This document shows, piece by piece, positions 1 through 5,793 of a stretch of DNA of 6,800 nucleotides. The stretch's first letter is position 1. Every line of letters starts with the position of its first letter. The notes beneath the pieces were generated by a model. It had not been told where the DNA came from. It did no database searches and worked only from the letters and a program-made list of their open reading frames with translations. The position numbers and the translations under genes are program-made. Origin of the DNA: Acidimicrobiia bacterium (GTDB lineage Bacteria; Actinomycetota; Acidimicrobiia; Spongiisociales; ZC4RG35); the NCBI GenBank assembly GCA_030623125.1, contig JAUXMQ010000063.1, positions 1 to 6,800 of the forward strand, given 5' to 3'.

Positions 1-1079
1 CCGGACACCACCAAGTAGTCACCCCTCGGTGCCACGTCGACTCCGTGTGGGCTCTTTGGTTCCGGTACGAAGTACAGCAGTCCCTCGTCGATCGAAGTTT
101 GCAGTGGGATCACGGTGAACCCGTTGACTTCGACGGTCGCACTCGACTTGGCGATTTCCGCCGCCTTTTCGAGGTTGATCACATGCATGTAGTCGTTGTC
201 GCGTGCCGAGGCGCCGGCCTCGAACGGATCGCCACTGCCGTCCGTGCCCGAACCGGTGGCCAACTCGGTGTTGAACGAGTTGCAGAACACCCATCCCTCT
301 GAGACCAGTTTTCCAGCGTCGCAGATATCCTGCCAGTACGGAGGCAACTCTATGGCAAAGGACTGATCCTCGAGAATCCGACCGCTGCCGCGATCGAACT
401 TCCAGAAGGTGACCATTCCCCGGTATGTGTCGTTGTACTCGCTGATCGGCGCGTACTCCCATCCCAGGGGAGTGGCGTACTGCCCGCCTTCGATCACCCA
501 CTCGGAGTCCGGTGTCACCATGGTGCCACCGTGATCGACGATCGACACAGGGTTCTTCACGATCTGCTTGGTTTCGAAGTCCCGCAAATCGATGACGGCG
601 ACTCTTGCATTCGCCTTGTCATTGATGAAGAGCCACTCACCGTCATAGTCACCTTCGGTCTCCGAAAGTGCGGGGTGGTGGGTATCTGCCCATCTGATCT
701 CACGGTCACCGACATTGCCCTGTGCCAGTACCTCTTCGGTGGCCTTGTTGCCGAAACCCCAGCCCTGCCAGGGCTCGGGAGTGAAGACCCCAATGGTCTT
801 CAGCAATCGCATGGAAGGCACACCGATCACGTGGACCTGGCCGGAGTGACCTCCGGAGGCAAAAATCACGTAGTCGTCATGCTCACCTGAAGGCAAGTAA
901 GTCATCAACGCCGCTGTGACGTCGTCGTCGGTGAATCCCCTCTCCTCGATGATGCCGCTATACGTGGCATCGTTGCTGCCCGAACAGGCAGTGAGGATCA
1001 GGGAAAGGGCCGCGACCAGCGCGACTCCGACCATGACGGCTCGGCTTCGCCACCAGGGCGCTACCGAATCCCTATTCAT
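1..1079 (-). CDS. nosZ: Nitrous oxide reductase NosZ, clade II, lipoprotein type (N-terminal 359 residues; continues past left edge)
   Basis: NosZ is the extracytoplasmic copper enzyme that reduces N2O to N2, the last step of denitrification. The frame is open from the ATG at 1079 to the window edge. Residues 1-32 form a Sec-type lipoprotein signal: a basic start, a hydrophobic stretch and a lipobox LTAC with Cys32. Family signatures follow: SGGHSGQV near 75-82, DTHHPALSETEGDYDG near 132-147, LFINDKANARV near 150-160, DHGGTMVTP near 182-190, and KSPHGVDV near 342-349. By family comparison His134, His135, His183 and His345 correspond to four of the seven CuZ ligands. The other three ligands and the C-terminal CuA domain lie outside the window. 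The SGGHSGQV and HHPALSET wording and the Sec signal are typical of clade II rather than Tat-exported clade I. The start is 2 bases after the stop of the Rrf2 gene, with GGGAG 7 bases upstream. Identity is near certain; the lipid anchor is predicted from the lipobox. Confidence 0.95.
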   Translation of the reverse strand, partial: MNRDSVAPWWRSRAVMVGVALVAALSLILTACSGSNDATYSGIIEERGFTDDDVTAALMTYLPSGEHDDYVIFASGGHSGQVHVIGVPSMRLLKTIGVFTPEPWQGWGFGNKATEEVLAQGNVGDREIRWADTHHPALSETEGDYDGEWLFINDKANARVAVIDLRDFETKQIVKNPVSIVDHGGTMVTPDSEWVIEGGQYATPLGWEYAPISEYNDTYRGMVTFWKFDRGSGRILEDQSFAIELPPYWQDICDAGKLVSEGWVFCNSFNTELATGSGTDGSGDPFEAGASARDNDYMHVINLEKAAEIAKSSATVEVNGFTVIPLQTSIDEGLLYFVPEPKSPHGVDVAPRGDYLVVS

Positions 1080-1081
1080 CT

Positions 1082-1501
1082 CTATTCTCCCTTCGTAGGA
1101 GCTGACCCCAACGCCGCATCCAGCGACGTGGAATCCAGCTCTGCCAAAAGGGCACCCTGAGCTCGGAGCCAGGAAGTGTGTAACGCGCACTGTTCCTGAA
1201 CCGGGCATGGGGTGCCCCTCAATACACATCTGTCGTTGGTGGTTTCTCCCTCCACCGTCTCGATCACGTTGAGGACCGATAGGTCGCCGAGAGCAGCAGT
1301 GAGCCGGTATCCACCACCGGGTCCCGGTGTAGCGGCTATCCAGTCGGCGAGAACCAGCGGCCTGAGAATCTGGGGTAAGTAACTGATGGTGGTGTCGATG
1401 GCAACTGCTAACTCCGGCCCGGGTGAGACTCGGCCCACCTGATGGAGGTGAGTCATGGCCCGGAGGGCGAGATCCGTCTTCTTGGACAATTCGAGGTGCA
1501 T
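1082..1501 (-). CDS. Rrf2-family iron-sulfur transcriptional regulator, NsrR-like
   Basis: This 139-residue protein has the usual Rrf2 length and layout. An N-terminal winged helix-turn-helix (about 1-70) includes the TDLALRA start motif, the SYLPQILRPLVLADWI recognition region and the wing PGPGGGYRL. A cluster-binding loop follows with Cys92, Cys99 and Cys105 (C-X6-C-X5-C). Asp10, in KKTDLALRA, aligns with the Asp that is the fourth ligand of the [4Fe-4S] cluster in NsrR, so an NO-sensing NsrR-like role is more likely than an IscR role. That is inference; IscR, RsrR and other Rrf2 members cannot be excluded. The gene is directly upstream of nosZ (2-base gap) and very probably controls it, perhaps also itself. 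The start at 1501 has GGAG 8 bases upstream. The position suggests NO relieves repression of N2O reduction. Confidence 0.88.
   Translation of the reverse strand: MHLELSKKTDLALRAMTHLHQVGRVSPGPELAVAIDTTISYLPQILRPLVLADWIAATPGPGGGYRLTAALGDLSVLNVIETVEGETTNDRCVLRGTPCPVQEQCALHTSWLRAQGALLAELDSTSLDAALGSAPTKGE
1087..1091 (-). promoter_or_regulatory. Ribosome-binding site of nosZ inside the Rrf2 gene
   Basis: Read on the minus strand, AAGGGAGAA immediately precedes the TAG stop of the Rrf2 gene and encodes its last three residues (KGE). GGGAG is 7 bases from the nosZ ATG. This fixes the nosZ start and implies translational coupling of the two genes. Confidence 0.75.
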
Positions 1502-1655
1502 TCCCTCAACTCCAATATTGCCCCAGTTCGAATTCCTGACCTGTGAACTAAGGGTCTAGAAAACGATCGCGCATCCATGCACAAGCCGATAGGGACTTTG
1601 GGCTCCTTCAGAAGGGTCCATCGCGTAAATGGGGAAGGCTTGAAGCGACCCCGGC
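1502..1655. promoter_or_regulatory. Intergenic region upstream of Rrf2-nosZ; probable promoter/operator
   Basis: This 154-base gap separates the kinase stop from the Rrf2 start and is the natural place for a separate Rrf2-nosZ promoter. It contains a perfect 8-base palindrome CAATATTG (1513-1520) that could serve as a -10 element on the minus strand. It also holds an inverted repeat AGTTC/GAACT (1525-1529 and 1545-1549), with the palindromes TTCGAA and GAATTC beside its left arm. I see no clear -35 box, no textbook NsrR or IscR operator, and no strong terminator after the kinase. Read-through from the two-component genes therefore remains possible. Confidence 0.35.
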
Positions 1656-3149
1656 CTAGGACGGAATCCGCACGTGTACGAGCGTTCCCGTATCGAAGCT
1701 CGACTGGATCTGAAGTGATCCTCCGACCAACTGAGCTCGCTCATGCATCCCCATCAAGCCGAGACGTCCCGAACGCAGGTACTCACCCGGAGACTTGGGC
1801 ACCTGAAACCCCTTGCCGTTGTCACTGATTGTCAGATCGGTGTGATCCTCCCCAAAGATGATCATCATCTCGATTCTGGTTGCCCCGGCATGGAGTTGTG
1901 CATTGCGAAAGGCCTCCTGGGCGATTCGATAGAAGGCGACCTCCGTCTCCGGGCCAAGTCTTTCCGTATCGCCTTCGACCGCGAGGCTCATCTCCACATT
2001 TTGTAGACCTCCACTGTCGGAAATCAGCCATTCGAGGGCGGCAACTATCCCAAGGTCATCGAGCAAGGTCGGTCGTTGATCGCGGGCGACACGCCGCAAG
2101 TCGCCGAGGATCCCCGATGCGTCCCCGTGGAGATCCTCAACCCAGCCAGATTCTTGACCAACGTGGCCCTCCAAGCTCCGCACGAGAATGGCGAGATTCT
2201 GCGCCGGTCCATCATGGAGTTCGCGGGCGAGGCGTCTTCGCTCCTCTTCTTGTGCCTCAGTGACCAGCTTGACGTATGTCGAGAGCATGACTTGCTCTTG
2301 TTCCAGCAGCATCACGTTCTCCACCCGAGCGGCAAGCTGATTACCCACCGCAGCCACGAATTCACGAGCTTCCAAATCCTCGATGTCGTCACGACTCCCC
2401 ACGACGATCAGAAAGCCTGTCAGATCATCAGTTACGGCCGGTACCTCGATCGAAGTCAGGTCTTGATCGTGATCGATCGTTGTCGTTTGGCTACGGAGCG
2501 CCGCTCGATCCGCGACTAATCGTGAGAGTTTGGACGCGGTCTTGTGCACGACGCTGACGACGGGTTCGGATTGCTCATCTCGCCACAGCACAAAACCGGC
2601 GTCATCGAGATCCATCAAATCCACCAGTTCATTCAGAACCGCGGTTGCGGCTTGGGTAGGTGTCCTTGCTGTCACAGCTACTCCGGCGAGTTCGTTCAGC
2701 GCCTCTAGACGTCGGGCAGCCGCCTCGGCCCGCTGACGCTGTTTTCGCTCGCTTTCGACCGGGAACGCCATCATCACACCCATGCCAATCACCACGACGA
2801 CGAAAACGATCTCGAGCACCCACTCGTAGTCCTCCATATGCCATATTGGGATATTGATCGACGCAAGCACTCCGGCCCACAAACCGGTTAGGACTCCGCC
2901 CTCCCACCCGTAGACCAGGCCGGCATAGGCAACCGGGGCCAGATAGAGGATCACAGGTAGGTGGTGTGCGGATGGCAGGGCCTCCCACACTCCGAGACGG
3001 ATCGCTTCAGCCTCGACCGCTATGTGAATAGCGGTGATCAGGAGCACCGAAGCCTGAATGATCCAGAACGTCGGCTCCCTGAGTCGACGGCCCATTCCCC
3101 GTCTGAGGCGGGTCAGGGCAGGATCTGAGGCATCAACGGCAACGCTCAC
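1656..3149 (-). CDS. Membrane sensor histidine kinase with GAF domain (HPK7, NarL-partner type)
   Basis: This 497-residue kinase would phosphorylate the response regulator encoded just upstream. About four hydrophobic segments lie within residues 27-130 (near 27-45, 63-80, 83-101 and 111-129), forming a membrane sensor with little extracytoplasmic sequence. A basic linker (131-150) leads to a GAF-like domain at about 150-280. A HisKA_3 dimerisation domain follows, with the H-box EEERRRLARELHDGPAQN; His312 is the expected phosphoacceptor. The ATPase domain has the N-box EAFRNAQLHA (Asn416), the G1 box DNGKGF (443-448) and the G2 box GRLGLMGM (461-468), ending in HVRIPS. I see no cysteine in the protein, so a Cys-ligated iron-sulfur sensor is unlikely, and its signal is unknown. 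The start overlaps the regulator stop by 4 bases (ATGA), giving translational coupling. The layout resembles LiaS/DegS/NarX-like kinases. Confidence 0.92.
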   Translation of the reverse strand: MSVAVDASDPALTRLRRGMGRRLREPTFWIIQASVLLITAIHIAVEAEAIRLGVWEALPSAHHLPVILYLAPVAYAGLVYGWEGGVLTGLWAGVLASINIPIWHMEDYEWVLEIVFVVVVIGMGVMMAFPVESERKQRQRAEAAARRLEALNELAGVAVTARTPTQAATAVLNELVDLMDLDDAGFVLWRDEQSEPVVSVVHKTASKLSRLVADRAALRSQTTTIDHDQDLTSIEVPAVTDDLTGFLIVVGSRDDIEDLEAREFVAAVGNQLAARVENVMLLEQEQVMLSTYVKLVTEAQEEERRRLARELHDGPAQNLAILVRSLEGHVGQESGWVEDLHGDASGILGDLRRVARDQRPTLLDDLGIVAALEWLISDSGGLQNVEMSLAVEGDTERLGPETEVAFYRIAQEAFRNAQLHAGATRIEMMIIFGEDHTDLTISDNGKGFQVPKSPGEYLRSGRLGLMGMHERAQLVGGSLQIQSSFDTGTLVHVRIPS

Positions 3150-3805
3150 AGTTCGTCCAGAAGCAGCCAGCCCTGTCGGAGCCCACGGATGACCGCCTCG
3201 GTTCGGGACGCCACACCGAGCTTTTCGAAGATGTGACCGAGGTGGGTCTGCACCGTCCGCGGGCTCACATCGAGATGGGCGGCTATCTGCTTGTTCGACT
3301 GCCCCTGCGCCGCAAGCCTGAGCACCTCGTCTTCCCGGTCGGTCAGTGGTGACGCGTCCTCGGTCGCCCCGTCAGCACCCGCGATGAGACTCTCGAACAG
3401 GGCACGGGTGACCTTGGGATGAAGCACCGACTCACCAGAATGAACTGCCCGGATCGAACGGACCAGCTCCGCCTCCCCGATGTCCTTGAGGAGGTATCCC
3501 GCTGCCCCTGCCTCGAGCAGAGCTCGCACATATACGTCTTCGTCGTGAACCGTGAGAATGAGGATGGCAACCTCGGGAAACGCCGACTTGACCTCGCGGG
3601 TCACTTCAATGCCGGTGAGTCCCGGCATGGAGATGTCCACCAGGGCAACGTCGGGTCGGAACTTGTCGATGAGCTCAACAGCAGAAGTCCCGTCTTCGGC
3701 GGTGGCGACTACCTCGATGTCGGGGTGCTTGGCGAGGAGTTCGCTAGTCCCCTCTCGAACAAGGGCGTGGTCGTCGGCGAGCACCACCCGAATCGGTTCG
3801 GTCAT
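3146..3805 (-). CDS. Response regulator, NarL/LuxR type
   Basis: This 219-residue protein is a full-length NarL-family regulator. The receiver domain (about 5-120) has the acidic pocket Asp11/Asp12, phosphoacceptor Asp57 (VALVDISMPG), Thr85 and Lys107 (YLLKDIG). After a linker comes a LuxR helix-turn-helix (about 154-215) with LTDREDEVLRL, GQSNKQIAAHL and SPRTVQTHLGHIFEKLGV. It is first in the minus-strand pair and its stop overlaps the kinase start, so the two are cognate partners. AGGA lies about 8 bases before the ATG, a moderate ribosome-binding site. Targets cannot be read directly. The divergent intergenic region carries an inverted repeat suited to a dimeric regulator, so autoregulation and control of the divergent copper-protein genes are plausible. 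Neighbouring nosZ suggests a role in respiration or redox adaptation, which is inference. Confidence 0.94.
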   Translation of the reverse strand: MTEPIRVVLADDHALVREGTSELLAKHPDIEVVATAEDGTSAVELIDKFRPDVALVDISMPGLTGIEVTREVKSAFPEVAILILTVHDEDVYVRALLEAGAAGYLLKDIGEAELVRSIRAVHSGESVLHPKVTRALFESLIAGADGATEDASPLTDREDEVLRLAAQGQSNKQIAAHLDVSPRTVQTHLGHIFEKLGVASRTEAVIRGLRQGWLLLDEL

Positions 3806-3867
3806 CCGCTGATCCTAGAGAGCCGGCTGTCGGAGCACTCGGCCGGCGCATCGGGCGGATGGGCCGA

Positions 3868-3883
3868 TACGCCAAATAGCGTA
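3868..3883. promoter_or_regulatory. Candidate operator: inverted repeat TACGC-N6-GCGTA
   Basis: A perfect 5-base inverted repeat with a 6-base AT-rich spacer lies about 62 bases before the response regulator start and about 117 bases before the cupredoxin start. NarL-type regulators bind as dimers to short inverted repeats of this size. Assigning it to the adjacent regulator is inference; a 5-base arm can arise by chance. Confidence 0.35.
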
Positions 3884-3988
3884 CCCCGTGGATGCCTTTC
3901 GACTCTGGCTGTGGACGTGTTTCAGCGGTTGCATGAGTGGTAGGAAGCCGCAGCCAAAGAGTGATGCGGCAACATCCAGCTAATTGTC

Positions 3989-3993
3989 AGGAG
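3989..3993 (+). promoter_or_regulatory. Ribosome-binding site of cupredoxin lipoprotein gene
   Basis: AGGAG lies 7 bases before the ATG at 4001. It supports this start over the out-of-frame ATG at 3994. Confidence 0.7.
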
Positions 3994-4000
3994 ATGGAAG

Positions 4001-4684
4001 ATGACTTTCAGGAAGACACGATCCCTGGTTTTGCTTTTCGCCGCTTTCGCATTCGCCCTCGCGGCTTGTGGTGGGACCCTCACCGCGAGCGCCGATGACG
4101 GTCCCGAAGACCACGTCGAGGCCGAGGCTGACCATGTAGAGACCGAAGCCGACCATGTAGAGACCGAAGCCGAAGCCCACGACGAGGGCGAGGCCAATCA
4201 TGATGAGACTGACGCGGATCACGATGATGCCGAAGCGGATCACGATGAGACTGACGCTGATCACGATGATGCTGAGGCGGATGGTGGTCATGCTCATGAG
4301 TCCAGTTTCGGGTCGCCGGCTGACGCCTCCGACGCGGATCGGGTTATCGAGGTAGATGCCAACGACGACTTCAGCTTCGGTCCCGCTGAGATAGTGGTGT
4401 CGGCTGGTGAGACGATCACATTTGTGGTCACCAACACCGGTAACCTTCCCCACGATTTCACTTTGGGTGATCAGCACGCCCAGGACGAACACGCAGCCGA
4501 AATGGCTGAGATGATGGCCGGCGGCGACATGGCCCATGACGATCCCAACGCGGTGGTCGTCGAACCAGGTGAGACCAAAGAGTTGACCTGGCATTTCTCC
4601 GAGACGGGAACCTTCATCATTGGATGCCACCAGCCTGGCCACTACGCCGCCGGGATGGTCGGATCCGTCGACGTCGAGGCATAA
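4001..4684 (+). CDS. Cupredoxin lipoprotein with acidic His-rich repeat tract
   Basis: This 227-residue protein is a membrane-anchored blue-copper protein. Residues 1-23 are a lipoprotein signal with lipobox LAAC (Cys23). Residues 37-100 are a low-complexity Asp/Glu/His/Ala tract built from tandem repeats: three DHVExEA-type units, then two 14-residue units. The cupredoxin domain spans about 112-227. It shows a type 1 copper set: His151 (NLPHDF), then Cys209, His214 and Met219 in CHQPGHYAAGM near the C-terminus, resembling the uncharacterised copper-binding family COG4454. Between the first His and the Cys is a His/Met-rich loop (about 157-181; His159, His164, Met168, Met171, Met172, Met177, His179) that could bind extra copper. 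Likely roles are electron transfer to the N2O reductase CuA site, or copper capture and buffering for it. Both follow from the fold and position, not from direct evidence. It is the first gene of the rightward set. Confidence 0.9.
   Translation: MTFRKTRSLVLLFAAFAFALAACGGTLTASADDGPEDHVEAEADHVETEADHVETEAEAHDEGEANHDETDADHDDAEADHDETDADHDDAEADGGHAHESSFGSPADASDADRVIEVDANDDFSFGPAEIVVSAGETITFVVTNTGNLPHDFTLGDQHAQDEHAAEMAEMMAGGDMAHDDPNAVVVEPGETKELTWHFSETGTFIIGCHQPGHYAAGMVGSVDVEA
4109..4171 (+). repeat. Three tandem 21-base repeats encoding DHVExEA
   Basis: Units lie at 4109-4129, 4130-4150 and 4151-4171. The second and third are identical at the DNA level and the first is diverged. They encode DHVEAEA, DHVETEA and DHVETEA. 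The identity points to recent in-frame duplication. Confidence 0.9.
4196..4279 (+). repeat. Two tandem 42-base repeats encoding (N/D)HDETDADHDDAEA
   Basis: Copies at 4196-4237 and 4238-4279 differ at only a few bases and encode the same 14 residues except for the first (Asn or Asp). Each unit holds two HD pairs, suggesting still older 7-residue duplication. Length changes here keep the reading frame. Confidence 0.9.
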
Positions 4685-4697
4685 ACCACACCACCCG

Positions 4698-4745
4698 CCA
4701 AACAAACCAGGCGGTGGACCTGTCCACACAGACAAGCCCACCGCC
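4698..4745 (-). terminator. Probable terminator for the minus-strand LuxR remnant, with competing hairpin
   Basis: Read leftward, GGCGGTGG (4745-4738) pairs perfectly with CCACCGCC (4717-4710) across a 20-base loop. The T-rich run TGGTTTGTTTGG follows at once, an intrinsic-terminator layout. It starts 44 bases after the stop of the LuxR-type remnant. On the plus strand the same GGCGGTGG can pair instead with the upstream CCACCCGCC (4691-4699, one bulged C), just after the cupredoxin stop, but without a T-run. A third small stem GTGGA/TCCAC (4714-4718 and 4723-4727) overlaps both. Confidence 0.4.
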
Positions 4746-4789
4746 CAACTCTGCATCAGGGGAGATGAGCCTCCAAGTCCCGTTGAATC

Positions 4790-4909
4790 TCAGTCGATTA
4801 GGCGATATCTGAGAGCCATCGCCACAGCGTGTGCGATGTGAACTGCCCCGAGTTTGTCGAAGATAGAAGCAACATAGGTCTTCACCGTGGCTTCGGAGAT
4901 TGCCAGGTC
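4790..4909 (-). pseudogene. Remnant of a LuxR-type regulator: C-terminal helix-turn-helix fragment
   Basis: Read leftward from 4909, 39 codons and a TGA encode the end of a LuxR-type DNA-binding domain: LAISEATVKTYVASIFDKLG followed by HAVAMALRYRLID. This covers the recognition helix and last helix of the fold. The preceding half (the usual LTxREREVL and NxEIA motifs) is absent in all three minus frames; the frame continues only as a shadow of the cupredoxin gene. The fragment differs clearly from the intact regulator at 3146-3805 (SPRTVQTHLGHIFEKLGV), so it is not a recent copy of it. It most likely belonged to a second NarL/LuxR regulator whose front was deleted. A start codon for a functional short protein is not evident. 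Confidence 0.72.
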
Positions 4910-4929
4910 CGGCGGGCGAGCTGCTGGCG

Positions 4930-5454
4930 ATGCCTTTCGCACCGGGAGGTGACACCGCCGGTGAGACCGCAGAGAGCACGGCGGCACCCTCTACACAGCC
5001 GACAGTGGTTATCGAATCGACCGAGTTCGGATTCTCCCCGTCGACCGTCACACTCACCCAGGGCGAGGAGATCGTTCTCCGATTGGTCAACAACGGCCTC
5101 GTCGAACACAACATCGACATTCCCATGCTGGGCGTGCTGCTCACAGCCGCACCCGGGGAGACAGTCGAGACGATCCTCGTCGTGCCCGGATCAGGAAATG
5201 GCGGATCTTTCACCTGCAGCCTGGCAGGGCACGCAGAGGCCGGCATGACAGGCAACATTCAGATAGGGCTCGCAGTCGCTGAGTCACCCGACGCCGAAAC
5301 GCAGGTCGTCGCGGCTCGTATAGAAATGGACGAGACCACTGGGATGCCAAGCATCACCACTGCCATCATTCTCGCTATGGGCATGTTCCTGGCCATGATG
5401 GCTTTTGTCGTCGGAATGCTTCAGTTCATGAAAGGTTTTGAAGAACAGCTATGA
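4930..5454 (+). CDS. Cupredoxin with C-terminal membrane anchor, lacking an export signal (probably 5'-truncated)
   Basis: Counted from the ATG at 4930 this is 174 residues. A cupredoxin domain at about 24-113 has IESTEFGFSPSTVTLTQGE, His60 (VEHNIDIP), and Cys96, His101 and Met106 in CSLAGHAEAGM, a complete type 1 copper ligand set. A single hydrophobic helix follows (about 142-167, unusually rich in Met), then a short polar tail. The copper domain should lie outside the cell, yet no signal peptide precedes it. The frame is open back to a TAG at 4864, and the only earlier start is a TTG at 4900, with GGAG 1 base away (too close) and the start codon inside the LuxR-type remnant. The ATG at 4930 has no clear ribosome-binding site either. 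The gene has probably lost its 5' end and may be silent or mislocalised, although the rest is intact. Its stop overlaps the next start (ATGA). Confidence 0.75.
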   Translation: MPFAPGGDTAGETAESTAAPSTQPTVVIESTEFGFSPSTVTLTQGEEIVLRLVNNGLVEHNIDIPMLGVLLTAAPGETVETILVVPGSGNGGSFTCSLAGHAEAGMTGNIQIGLAVAESPDAETQVVAARIEMDETTGMPSITTAIILAMGMFLAMMAFVVGMLQFMKGFEEQL

Positions 5455-5780
5455 GCAAGACGAAGAATCTGGCCCTGCTGGTCGGTGTCACCCTCGCGCT
5501 GACAGCATGCGCCGGAGCCGCCGCTGACGGCACCGAAGAAGCGGTTGAGGTAACCGGCGTTGTCATCGACGTACAGGGAAACCTCCAGGGCACCGACTCA
5601 TTCACCATCCTGATCGAGGACGGGTCGGAGTTGGTCCTGGTCCCCACCCCCGGTCTGCTTTTTGAAGGCGGTCCTCTCAGCCACCTCCGAGACCACGTTC
5701 TCTCCGGAGCCAAAGTGAAAGTTGTCTACACCGTCGAGGACGACGGCACCCACATCGCCATCGAAGTCGGCGACGCATGA
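5451..5780 (+). CDS. Small lipoprotein of unknown function
   Basis: This 109-residue protein has a lipoprotein signal (basic start, hydrophobic 7-17, lipobox LTAC with Cys20). The mature part is rich in predicted beta-strands: VEVTGVVIDVQG, SFTILIEDGSELVLVP, AKVKVVYTVEDDG and HIAIEV. A GGPLSHLRDHVLSGA segment probably forms a helix and turn. The pattern suggests a small beta-barrel, perhaps OB-like, but I do not recognise a characterised family. It has no cysteine beyond the lipidated one and no obvious metal site. The ATG overlaps the cupredoxin stop by 4 bases, and the next gene begins 13 bases after its own stop, so it is part of the same operon. A scaffold or ligand-binding role at the membrane surface is possible but unsupported. 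Confidence 0.8.
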   Translation: MSKTKNLALLVGVTLALTACAGAAADGTEEAVEVTGVVIDVQGNLQGTDSFTILIEDGSELVLVPTPGLLFEGGPLSHLRDHVLSGAKVKVVYTVEDDGTHIAIEVGDA

Positions 5781-5793
5781 AAGGATGATCATT

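Larger units (their letters stand above)
3806..4000. promoter_or_regulatory. Divergent intergenic region between response regulator and cupredoxin operon
   Basis: These 195 bases must hold the promoters for the two-component pair (leftward) and the copper-protein genes (rightward). Visible structure: GCCGGC at 3822-3827 and again at 3842-3847, able to pair in the regulator leader; the TACGC-N6-GCGTA inverted repeat at 3868-3883; and a 6-base stem GCCGCA/TGCGGC (3947-3952 and 3965-3970, 12-base loop) in the likely leader of the cupredoxin gene. I could not assign convincing -35/-10 boxes in either direction, and no FNR- or CRP-like site is obvious. Confidence 0.5.

Noticed and set aside
19..501. 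Long minus-strand open frame overlapping nosZ in another frame
   Set aside because: Its Arg-rich sequence has no domain pattern; the nosZ frame across the same bases matches N2O reductase throughout.
531..890. Plus-strand open frame of 119 codons opposite nosZ
   Set aside because: Shadow of nosZ: no ribosome-binding site, no recognisable motif, fully inside the confirmed gene.
4109..4279. CRISPR array or intergenic satellite
   Set aside because: Repeats are directly tandem without spacers, are multiples of three, and encode a continuous acidic His-rich tract in a confirmed gene.
3980..4756. Long minus-strand frame (258 codons) opposite the first cupredoxin gene
   Set aside because: Its repetitive Ile/Val/Ser-rich stretches are the complement of the His/Asp tandem repeats; the plus frame has a signal peptide, a ribosome-binding site and copper ligands.
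4617..5258. Minus-strand frame of 213 codons spanning the LuxR remnant and second cupredoxin
   Set aside because: It reads the remnant in the wrong frame and shows no domain; it stays open because it lies opposite coding DNA.
5722..5793. Upstream ATG starts (5722, 5785) for the thioredoxin-like lipoprotein
   Set aside because: 5722 lies inside the previous gene and would bury the signal peptide behind a long polar stretch; 5785 directly abuts the AAGG site. GTG 5794 has correct spacing.
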